Source: Croceitalea marina (GTDB taxonomy: Bacteria; Bacteroidota; Bacteroidia; Flavobacteriales; Flavobacteriaceae). From it: a stretch of DNA of 64,000 nt. The stretch covers positions 62,001 to 126,000 of the forward strand of contig NZ_JBHULB010000016.1 in assembly GCF_042684265.1 (NCBI RefSeq), in the 5' to 3' direction. Below are positions 25,508-32,995 of this stretch, piece after piece. Under the pieces are notes generated by a model. It made no database searches and was not told where the DNA came from. It saw only the letters and a list, made by a program, of their open reading frames with translations. The translations under genes and the position numbers were made by a program. Positions within the stretch are counted from its first letter, which is position 1; each line of letters starts with the position of its first letter.

Positions 25508-27021
25508 AAATGAACAGAAATCTTTATAGGACATTTCTTATTATATCATTTCTAGCGCTTATTGCTCTTCTTATCATTGGTATTAGTTCTATATGGTCTT
25601 ATTTAAAAACCGGAGCTGAAAGAGGTGACATGCTTCACTTACCAAAGGAGATATCAGCCGAATACCTTCCAAAAGTGATTTGGGGGCCTTTAAAAAATGA
25701 GGGTAGGCCAATGGAAAAACAAACTTTAAATGAAATTGAACGTGATTACTTAAAAGCCTGGTTGGCAAAAAACAGTGCGCTGGCCAACAATAATCCATTA
25801 CTACTAGCAGATTATTATACCGACAGTATTAAAGTAAAATTCTCCCAGCTATTAGATTTAAACAAAAAAAAAGACATTTATATAAAAACAACTACACTTT
25901 CGCATAATCCTCATTTAGAATTTTATAGCGCAGATGGAAAAATAGCAATTATTACAGATAAAAATGTATCACGTTACGAAGAGACCTTCAGCAACAATAA
26001 TTTAATTTATAGACAGAAATCTACAGCTACCTATAAGGTTATTTTACTTTTAGAAGATGGGTTTTGGCGTATTCGGCATATCAGTCAGGTACCATCCTCT
26101 AACACAGATAAAAGTTCTAATATTCTTAAAACCGATGAATTATTGGGTATAATAGGAATCAATTACTATCCTGCAGAGCATGCATGGAATATGTTTGGAA
26201 ATACCTTTGATGAGAAAACACTGCAAACCGATTTTAACCTCATCCAAAATATGGGGTTGAACACCATTCGTATATTCGTGCCTTATGACACTTTTGGCAA
26301 GGCCGAGGTAAGCACTGAAAAACTACAGCAATTAAGACACACTTTAGATATTGCTTTAGAGCATCAGCTAAAAGTTACCGTAACATTATTTGATTTTTAT
26401 GGGGATTATAGTATAGCTAATTGGACACTAACTCATAGACATGCCGAACAAATTGTTTCTACCTTAAAAGGTCACGAGGCTCTGCAAGCTTGGGATATTA
26501 AAAATGAACCTGATTTAGATTTTGAGTCTAGAGGAAAACAAAAGGTGATTTCTTGGCTCTCCCAGATGATTTCAGAAATAAAGACTTGGGATTCTGAAAC
26601 TCCAATAACAATTGGTTGGTCTTCACCAGAAAGCGCAAAAAACCTTTCAAGTCAAGTAGATTTTGTTTCCTTTCATTATTACCAAAATCCTCTAGATTTT
26701 TTAGATAGCTATACACAACTTAAAAAAGCCGTAGCCGAAAAAACAATTGTGTTACAGGAGTATGGGTTTTCCTCTTATGATGGTCTTTGGAATGCTTTTC
26801 TTGGGTCTGAAGAAAATCAAGCAGCCTATTATAAAGAAATGCAAGCCATATTGAACACCCATGAGATTCCCTATTTATTTTGGACGCTTCATGATTTTGA
26901 AACGGTCCCAAATTCTGTAGCAGGAAGATTACCTTGGCGAAAAACCAAACAAAAACATTTTGGAATTTTAGATGCCCAAGGCAAAGAAAAGAAAGCATAC
27001 TCAAAAATAGTTAGTAAATGA
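25504..27021 (+). CDS. Membrane-anchored glycoside hydrolase, clan GH-A
   Basis: A 505-residue protein. A membrane anchor (about 10-32) is followed by an NTF2-like domain (about 75-195) and a TIM-barrel glycosidase (about 210-505). The catalytic pair is visible: acid/base Glu335 in DIKNEPD and nucleophile Glu419 in LQEYGFS, as in GH5-like clan GH-A enzymes. It probably trims or transfers glycan chains during export, a common role for hydrolases inside exopolysaccharide loci. An NTF2-like domain is also present in the first gene of this operon, so the two may bind each other or a shared ligand. GH family number cannot be fixed by eye. Confidence 0.8.
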   Translation: MKMNRNLYRTFLIISFLALIALLIIGISSIWSYLKTGAERGDMLHLPKEISAEYLPKVIWGPLKNEGRPMEKQTLNEIERDYLKAWLAKNSALANNNPLLLADYYTDSIKVKFSQLLDLNKKKDIYIKTTTLSHNPHLEFYSADGKIAIITDKNVSRYEETFSNNNLIYRQKSTATYKVILLLEDGFWRIRHISQVPSSNTDKSSNILKTDELLGIIGINYYPAEHAWNMFGNTFDEKTLQTDFNLIQNMGLNTIRIFVPYDTFGKAEVSTEKLQQLRHTLDIALEHQLKVTVTLFDFYGDYSIANWTLTHRHAEQIVSTLKGHEALQAWDIKNEPDLDFESRGKQKVISWLSQMISEIKTWDSETPITIGWSSPESAKNLSSQVDFVSFHYYQNPLDFLDSYTQLKKAVAEKTIVLQEYGFSSYDGLWNAFLGSEENQAAYYKEMQAILNTHEIPYLFWTLHDFETVPNSVAGRLPWRKTKQKHFGILDAQGKEKKAYSKIVSK

Positions 27022-27051
27022 AAAGGAGCGGCTAACCAGACCACTCCCTTT
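27022..27051 (-). terminator. Terminator between convergent glycosidase and GT4 genes
   Basis: AAAGGAGCGG (27022-27031) pairs imperfectly with CCACTCCCTTT (27041-27051). Read on the minus strand the hairpin ends in CCTTTTCATTT, which suits the GT4 gene ending at 27073. On the plus strand the tail is poorer. Confidence 0.5.
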
Positions 27052-27072
27052 CCCTCTTAACCTAAACAAATT

Positions 27073-28302
27073 TCATTCTATGCTTTCTATTTTAATATCT
27101 ATAATATTTATTTCGAATCCTTCTTCTTTTGACTTCTGAATTGCCTTAAAATAATCTACATATATTTGGGTAATGTCAGCCATAGGCAACGAACATGCAG
27201 CTTTATAATTTGATTTACCTAATGCTATTCTATGTGCATCATCCCTTAAAATTTTAACAATGGCATTTGCCAATGACTCTACCGATTTAGGATTAAAGAA
27301 TTCTCCTCTATAACCTTCTTCACGAACTAGTACGCTCAAATCACCTAAATCTGGTAGAGCAACCGCTTTACCATAGCTGCCCGCCTGATGTAATACCCCT
27401 GAACTACCAGTTGTGGAAGTATAAGGAAAAACTACAACAGCACTTTGATTAAAAATAATCGGCACATCTTCTTCTGCTACATATCCTGTAAAACGTAACT
27501 GTTCTACATGTGCATATTTCTCTTGTATTTCATTTAAGTATCCTGGTGTATTAGGACTATCAGTACCTGCAATTACAATCTCTATATTTTCATTAGTGCG
27601 CTGGCGTATTAATTCAACAGCTTCAATTAAAATTTCTACTCGTTTGTAGGTTCCAAATTTACCAAAAGCCATTACTTGCTTTGGGCCATCACCTAATTTA
27701 TAGTCTGGTGGGGGTGGGGTTTCAAAAGCACCATGTGGTATAAGAGCAATGTTTCTTGCTCCGTATTTATTTTCTAGAACTTTAACATACTTACTAATAG
27801 TCACTGCCAAAACATCAGAAGCTAAAACAAATTTTGTTAACGTAACACCAATAGAGTTATAGGTTTTTTGAAGCCACTTTTTATTAGTAATTCCTGCATT
27901 TTCTAAATCTACTTGTTCTAGAATATTATGTAAAAGAGAGATTGTTGGAATCCCTTTTAATTTACATAGTAACGGCAGCATTAATCCTAAAGCTGCGGGT
28001 ATTTTCTTATCTCCAAATTTTAAGAATTGAAGGTTGAACAAAATACCATCTGGCTTTGTGTCTGTAATGACTTTATTAATTTTATATAGGTTGGTATAGT
28101 CATTAAAATTCCAACATTGTTTTACTATAATTTTACAACCTACTTCCTCAAAAGAAAGATTTTTCTCTTCTATAGTAACATCTGTAATTAAAATAATCTC
28201 CGTTATTTCTTTTTGTAGTCTAAAGTGCTTAACTAGGTGATAGCCATACTCTGTTAGTGTTACTTTACTTGGGGGGTACGCGGTTACAATTGCCAGTCTC
28301 AT
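27073..28302 (-). CDS. Glycosyltransferase family 4 (copy A)
   Basis: A 409-residue GT-B fold, GT4-type glycosyltransferase. The N-terminal AIVTAYPPSKVTLTEYGYHL is followed by a Gly-rich PHG acceptor region (ALIPHGAF, about 200), donor-side GKFGTYKRVEILIEAVE and the donor-binding FPYTSTTGSSGVLHQAGSYG (about 318-337) and DLGDLSVLVREEG, which stand in for the usual E-x7-E motif. It is highly similar to the enzyme at 30222 throughout. It would add a sugar to a lipid-linked or growing chain in the cytosol. A candidate promoter and regulatory motif lie upstream. Confidence 0.88.
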   Translation of the reverse strand: MRLAIVTAYPPSKVTLTEYGYHLVKHFRLQKEITEIILITDVTIEEKNLSFEEVGCKIIVKQCWNFNDYTNLYKINKVITDTKPDGILFNLQFLKFGDKKIPAALGLMLPLLCKLKGIPTISLLHNILEQVDLENAGITNKKWLQKTYNSIGVTLTKFVLASDVLAVTISKYVKVLENKYGARNIALIPHGAFETPPPPDYKLGDGPKQVMAFGKFGTYKRVEILIEAVELIRQRTNENIEIVIAGTDSPNTPGYLNEIQEKYAHVEQLRFTGYVAEEDVPIIFNQSAVVVFPYTSTTGSSGVLHQAGSYGKAVALPDLGDLSVLVREEGYRGEFFNPKSVESLANAIVKILRDDAHRIALGKSNYKAACSLPMADITQIYVDYFKAIQKSKEEGFEINIIDIKIESIE

Positions 28303-28359
28303 CTAGATTAAAATTTAAATTGGTTATAAGCTAAACTTGCTACACAAATATCCAGCAAA

Positions 28360-28392
28360 CAAACCTACTTTTATAGATTTTCGCGGCGGCAA
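28360..28392 (-). promoter_or_regulatory. Predicted promoter of the GT4 copy A gene
   Basis: On the minus strand TTG (28392-28390) and TAGGTTTG (28367-28360) fit the -33/-7 consensus with 22 bases between them. The shared 17-bp motif (28398-28414) sits just upstream of the -33 element, an activator-like position. Confidence 0.5.
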
Positions 28393-28397
28393 GTATA

Positions 28398-28414
28398 TTT
28401 CTGTAGACGATTGG
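28398..28414. promoter_or_regulatory. Candidate regulatory motif, site 2
   Basis: TTTCTGTAGACGATTGG, 96 bases before the GT4 start at 28302 and 6 bases upstream of its predicted -33 element. Differs from site 1 at three positions, all in the right half. Confidence 0.5.
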
Positions 28415-28555
28415 AATTTTTGCTTAGATGAGCTAAATTTTATATTATTTATACAGGACTTATATAGAATAAATTCAATATCCATTTATGACACCAAAAC
28501 AAGCACCTAAGAATAGAAAATCTTCTGTTTACTTGTAAAAATGGTGTTTTCTACT

Positions 28556-29791
28556 TTACATATGTTTGTTTAGAAAATAGATTAATTGCGCCACCAACAA
28601 AGTAAGCATCGCCATAATCTGCACATAAACTACCATATCTAAGCTAGTATGAAAAAATACAATCATACCTATCTGGGAGAGTCCAAAAATACCTGATAAC
28701 AATACTGGCACATATTTATCCAGAGATAAAAAGTAATAGGCAAAAATATTGGATATGGCGAAAAGCGAAGTAGCTAGTGCATATTTCCAAAGTAAGGGTG
28801 CCATGCTCATATATGCCTTTCCAAACATTATGTTAATTATAAAATGCGGAAAAAGAGAACATAGCAATACTATTGAGAGCGATAAAATACCAATATATCC
28901 AACATATCTGAATAAAATAGGAGCTGTTGCTTCTCCATCCTTTTGTTTTTGAACCACAGCTGGCAGCAATAACATTACGAACATCCAAGCTACAAAATAA
29001 ACTACTCGTCCAATTAAAGCCAAAGAAGCGTACAATCCTGCATCTACTGCCTCAAAATAGTGTTTGACCAATAGAATATCACTATTGTTAATTATTATCT
29101 GGGTAAGTTCATAAAAAGCGGTCAATAATACGAATTTAAAAACCTGTTTTCGTTTTTCCTCAGAAAGGGTTATTGTTGTTATAATCGACTTCCATTTAAA
29201 ATTAAAGGGCACCAATCCGAAAACAAAAGAAAGAACAATACCAAAAGCTACCAGAAAAGGCGGAGGTAAAGGCACTAACCATAATAAAACCAAAGTAAGT
29301 AAAAGTCTGCTCCACATCTCGGTTTGATAGGTGACTGACAGCTTATGAAACGCTTGGTTTCCTTGATATTTTCCTCTGTTAACAGACATTACAAAATACA
29401 AGGGAACACCTACCGCGAAAGTTTTGAACATAATATCTGATTCAGTTTGAAAGATGTTCATCAATACTTTTGAGCTGGCAAAAAACAGTACACCTATTAT
29501 TATTCCAAAACTTAATGCCCAACGATACATTAATTGTTGAAATGCTTCCCAACTTTTGTCTGAAAATAAAACCGCAAACTTGGCCGTAGCTAATTGAAAA
29601 GTCATTCCTAAGAACGACAGTACTAGTAACAAAGTAATTAATAAAGCAGCATCGGCGAAAGCTGCTGGACCTAATAATCTCCCCAGCAATAGGTTATATA
29701 AATAGTTACCTCCATTAACAAGAAGTACGCTACCCATAAATAACTGCTCTGGGGAAATTTTTTTAGCAATTAGCTTAAATACGGTCATCAC
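28556..29791 (-). CDS. Polysaccharide flippase-like membrane protein (Wzx/PST type)
   Basis: A 411-residue integral membrane protein with about 12 hydrophobic helices, no signal peptide, and an N-terminus KKISPEQLFMGSVLLVNGGN with LLGRLLGPAAFADAALL (about 35-51), the typical start of oligosaccharide flippases of the MVF/PST family. It should flip lipid-linked sugars over the inner membrane. The gene overlaps the STAS gene by 17 bases, so they are expected to be made together. The place between two GT4 genes supports the role. Confidence 0.83.
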   Translation of the reverse strand: MMTVFKLIAKKISPEQLFMGSVLLVNGGNYLYNLLLGRLLGPAAFADAALLITLLLVLSFLGMTFQLATAKFAVLFSDKSWEAFQQLMYRWALSFGIIIGVLFFASSKVLMNIFQTESDIMFKTFAVGVPLYFVMSVNRGKYQGNQAFHKLSVTYQTEMWSRLLLTLVLLWLVPLPPPFLVAFGIVLSFVFGLVPFNFKWKSIITTITLSEEKRKQVFKFVLLTAFYELTQIIINNSDILLVKHYFEAVDAGLYASLALIGRVVYFVAWMFVMLLLPAVVQKQKDGEATAPILFRYVGYIGILSLSIVLLCSLFPHFIINIMFGKAYMSMAPLLWKYALATSLFAISNIFAYYFLSLDKYVPVLLSGIFGLSQIGMIVFFHTSLDMVVYVQIMAMLTLLVAQLIYFLNKHM

Positions 29792-30077
29792 TTAAGATAT
29801 AAGTAGTTTTCGTCTCATCCATTACAGATAAAATATTTTGGTTTTGTAAGCCAATTATAGACAGTATACTATTAGACTGCATTGTTTTTAGATATAATTT
29901 TCTTAACGCGTATGCAGCACATTTATCCATATTTGTCACACGTTCCAAGTTTAAGATAATGTGATTGTTGGGACTAATGAATCTGCTCATGTGCCTGTTA
30001 AGAATATTCGCATTACTACTATTCAATTCTCCATGTACGGAGAACATTCCTCTTGTTTCTGTGATTTGTAAAGCCAT
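29775..30077 (-). CDS. STAS domain protein with altered phosphorylation site
   Basis: A 100-residue protein consisting of a single STAS domain, as in anti-sigma antagonists. I chose the ATG at 30077 (MALQITETRG); the frame extends to a TTG at 30122 but adds an unlikely tail. In SpoIIAA-like proteins a DSS site carries the regulatory Ser; here the matching place reads NMDKCAAYALRKL, with Lys-Cys instead of Ser-Ser, so classical Ser phosphorylation appears lost. In Vibrio fischeri a STAS protein (SypA) controls polysaccharide-based biofilm; a similar switch acting on the flippase (17-base overlap) or transferases is inferred here. Regulatory motif 95 bases upstream. Confidence 0.78.
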   Translation of the reverse strand: MALQITETRGMFSVHGELNSSNANILNRHMSRFISPNNHIILNLERVTNMDKCAAYALRKLYLKTMQSNSILSIIGLQNQNILSVMDETKTTYILSDDRI

Positions 30078-30171
30078 AATTTTGGTTTTTAAAAGGTTAA
30101 GTTTATAAGACTTTAAACGCAAATATCTAATAGATAGAAGGTTTAAATTATAGATTTAGGTGGAAGGCAAT

Positions 30172-30187
30172 TTACTATAGACCAATG
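30172..30187. promoter_or_regulatory. Candidate regulatory motif, site 3
   Basis: TTACTATAGACCAATG, 95 bases before the STAS start at 30077. It shares the TAGACCAATG half with site 4 and the left half less well with sites 1, 2 and 5. Confidence 0.42.
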
Positions 30188-30221
30188 TGGGTTTTATTTC
30201 TATAAGCCACAGTGAATTATC

Positions 30222-31451
30222 TTAAACCGCCGTCTCTTCTTTCACTTTTTCTAGTTCGAACTTTAGGCCCTCATCCTTTGATAGTTGAATTGCCTTAAAA
30301 TAATCGATATACATTTTAGTGATTTCAGACATTGGTAAAGAACAAGCCGCTTTATAATTGATTTTACCTAAAGAAATTCTGTAATCATCATTGGTAAGAA
30401 TTTTTTCAATAGCAATAGCTAAAGACTCTGAATCTAAAGCATCAAAGAACTCTCCTGCATAACCTTCTTCTCTAACAAGAATACCAAGGTCTCCCAAATC
30501 TGGTAAAGCAACTGCATTGCCATAACTTCCAGCTTGATGCAAAACGCCTGAACTACCTGTGGTCGAAGTGTAAGGAAAAACAGTGACTGCACTTTCCATA
30601 AATATTTTTGCCACATCTATTTCTGCCACATAACCGGTAAATCGTATTTGCGGAATATGACTGTATTTTTCTTTTATTCCATCTAAATACCCAGGGGTAT
30701 TTGGACTATCCGTTCCCGCGATAACAATTTCAATATTCTCTTTTGTTCGCTGTCTCACAATTTCTACAGCTTCTATTAAAATATCTACTTTCTTATAGGT
30801 GCCGAACTTACCAAATGCCATTACTTGTTTTGGTCCTTTTGGCAACTCAAAACTAGGTTCTGGAGGAATCTCAAAAGAACCATGTGGAATTAAGGCAATA
30901 TTTCTTGCTCTATATTTATGCTCTAGCACCCTAACATATTTACTTATTGTAACGGCTAAAACATCCGACGCTAAGACAAATTTTGTTAAAGTGGTGCCTA
31001 TAAAATTATAAGCCTTTTGAAGCCACTTATTCTTTGTAATTCCAGCATTCTCTAAATCTACTTGTTCTAAAATATTGTGTAAAAGCGAGATTGTCGGAAT
31101 TCTCCTTAACTTACAGTAAGCAGGCAGAAGCAACCCCAGTGCAGCAGGAACTTTTTTATCTCCAAACTTTAAGAATTGTAAGTTGAGAAGTATAGCATCT
31201 GGGTTTATTTTAGAAATTGTTTTAGCTATCCTAAAAAAACTGGTATAGCTGTTAAAATCCCAGCAATTACTTACAATAATTCGACATCCATCTTCATCAA
31301 AATCTAAATCCTTTGGCTCATCCGTAAAATCAGATAATATATGAAGTTCTGTAATTTCTTTGTGAAGTCGAAAATGCTTTACTAAATGGTAACCATATTC
31401 TGTAAGGGTTACTTTACTAGGCGGGTACGCCGTTACTATTGCTAATTTCAT
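30222..31451 (-). CDS. Glycosyltransferase family 4 (copy B)
   Basis: A 409-residue GT4 enzyme, the same length as copy A at 27073 and nearly identical in long stretches (TAYPPSKVTLTEYGYHLVKH, TISLLHNILEQVDLENAGIT, VFPYTSTTGSSGVLHQAGSY). Differences cluster in residues about 35-85, the part facing the acceptor, so the copies may use different acceptors with the same donor sugar. It is preceded by the receiver-GT2 copy B gene with a 49-base gap, which makes a GT2-GT4 pair, and followed by the STAS gene. Confidence 0.88.
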   Translation of the reverse strand: MKLAIVTAYPPSKVTLTEYGYHLVKHFRLHKEITELHILSDFTDEPKDLDFDEDGCRIIVSNCWDFNSYTSFFRIAKTISKINPDAILLNLQFLKFGDKKVPAALGLLLPAYCKLRRIPTISLLHNILEQVDLENAGITKNKWLQKAYNFIGTTLTKFVLASDVLAVTISKYVRVLEHKYRARNIALIPHGSFEIPPEPSFELPKGPKQVMAFGKFGTYKKVDILIEAVEIVRQRTKENIEIVIAGTDSPNTPGYLDGIKEKYSHIPQIRFTGYVAEIDVAKIFMESAVTVFPYTSTTGSSGVLHQAGSYGNAVALPDLGDLGILVREEGYAGEFFDALDSESLAIAIEKILTNDDYRISLGKINYKAACSLPMSEITKMYIDYFKAIQLSKDEGLKFELEKVKEETAV

Positions 31452-31500
31452 CTAGGTTAAGTTTTAAATTAGTTTAAATTTTTGCACATCAACTAAAATA

Positions 31501-32637
31501 CTATTTGTAGACAACAGCAATCTTGGCTAGTTGACCTACAATTTTTATAGAATCTTTCATCGACAGTTTAGAACCGTCAGCATGAATCCATCTTTTAAGA
31601 GGTTGCTCACAAATATATTTTTGAACTTCTTGTTTGCCATAGTGCTTTCTCATTCTCATAAATATTTCTACATCAAATAGCCATTTTGTAATAAATGGTT
31701 TGTCAAATAACATTTTTACGATATCTCTTTCCAAAATCTTTGCTCCACATTGAGTATCGTTAAAAGGCATTTTTAAAATAGATCTAATAATAAGATTAAT
31801 CGTCATGCTTATAATCTTACGAGCAGATTCTTTTGTGATATTTGCTCCCATTCTGCTCATCCTTGATCCACTAACAATTTTATATTCTGAATCTTCTAAA
31901 GTTTGCACTAATTCGTCGAAATCTCTAAAGTCTGTTGATAAATCGGCATCTAAGAATCCTATATAATCTAATTGAGAATCTTGCTCAAGATGCAACATAC
32001 CCTGTCTTACCGCCTCTGCTTTACCTCCGTTTTTTTTGCAATTATAAACACTTATATTATTTTGATTACCGGCTCTTAGCTCTTCCAGCACTTCTAGAGT
32101 ATTATCTGTACTTCCATCGTTAACAAAGCATAAATGATAGCCCAAATTCTTATGTGCAAAATCTTTAAATTCTTTGCTGGACAGCCTTTCTTCCTCATTG
32201 TAACAAGGGATAACGACACCCACACAGTGTTTTTGAAGCATTCGAGCATCTGCATCTATACTAATATGTTGCAGTTTAGGACTACCGATCAATCTCTTAA
32301 TTCTCGCGACCATCTCGTTCAAACTCACTGGTTTCTTCATGTAATCATCTACACCTAATTCAAAACCCTTCATTATAATATCCTCATCGGTATTTCCAGA
32401 CATAACCAATATTGGTGTTTTTTTCTTCTCCATTGCTCTTATACGCTCGACAACATCCAACCCATTCATATCGGGCATATTAATATCGACTAAGACCAAG
32501 TCTGGTTCAAAAGATGAAAAAATAGTAAGCCCATCTTTGCCAGTATCAGCCTTCATTACCGTATAACCAAGTTCTTGCAATCTTTTTTCCACTGATAAAA
32601 GAATTAGGGTCTGGTCGTCTATTGTTAGGATTTTCAT
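31501..32637 (-). CDS. Response-regulator receiver domain fused to family 2 glycosyltransferase (copy B)
   Basis: A 378-residue paralogue of the gene at 19839 with the same two-domain design. Receiver residues Asp7/Asp8 and phospho-acceptor Asp51 (VLVDINMPDMNG) and Lys102-Pro103 are conserved, so both copies should be phosphorylatable. The GT2 part has VVIPCYNEE (141-149), NDGSTDNT and FLDADLS. It lacks the 10-residue insertion of copy A. It is followed 49 bases later by GT4 copy B. A phosphorelay that could supply the phosphate lies at 35-41 kb. No membrane anchor is seen. Confidence 0.88.
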   Translation of the reverse strand: MKILTIDDQTLILLSVEKRLQELGYTVMKADTGKDGLTIFSSFEPDLVLVDINMPDMNGLDVVERIRAMEKKKTPILVMSGNTDEDIIMKGFELGVDDYMKKPVSLNEMVARIKRLIGSPKLQHISIDADARMLQKHCVGVVIPCYNEEERLSSKEFKDFAHKNLGYHLCFVNDGSTDNTLEVLEELRAGNQNNISVYNCKKNGGKAEAVRQGMLHLEQDSQLDYIGFLDADLSTDFRDFDELVQTLEDSEYKIVSGSRMSRMGANITKESARKIISMTINLIIRSILKMPFNDTQCGAKILERDIVKMLFDKPFITKWLFDVEIFMRMRKHYGKQEVQKYICEQPLKRWIHADGSKLSMKDSIKIVGQLAKIAVVYK

Positions 32638-32849
32638 TTTTTCTTGTTTAGATTACGACAAGTTGCAGTCTATTCTAAATGTTATCAAAATAATTTATAA
32701 GATTATTCTTACTTTTAAACGTCTTTTTTCTCAGTTATTGTATTAAACAATGGTTCTTCGTCCAAATGCGCTAAAATCTTGAGAAATTCCTTCCCTTGGC
32801 TTACTATTTCATATTAATAACCTAACAATTATCCGAAAAAGTTCAAGAG

Positions 32850-32884
32850 CTATAGACCAAACAAGTTGTTCTGTAGACCAATGA
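32850..32884. promoter_or_regulatory. Candidate regulatory motif, site 4: two direct repeats 21 bp apart
   Basis: CTATAGACCAA (32850-32860) and CTGTAGACCAA (32871-32881) match at 10 of 11 positions with a 21-bp period, that is, on the same face of the helix. The second lies within a full motif (32868-32884). This is in the 358-base divergent gap between the receiver-GT2 copy B (start 32637) and the TPR/barrel gene (start 32996), 112 bases before the latter. The rest of the gap is AT-rich with an imperfect -7 box TAACTTTA at 32920 and no recognisable gene. Confidence 0.5.
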
Positions 32885-32995
32885 TCAAAAGCTTATGGTG
32901 TATACCTCTACGTTCGTCCTAACTTTACTATTAATAATGAACCAATAAAAATTAAGTATTCACGTTATTTATCTGTAGTTATTTACCTACATAAA

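Noticed and set aside
30078..30122. Longer form of the STAS protein from a TTG at 30122
   Set aside because: The additional residues (MRLKSYKLNLLKTKI) are not part of the domain and an ATG with a conserved-looking start exists at 30077.
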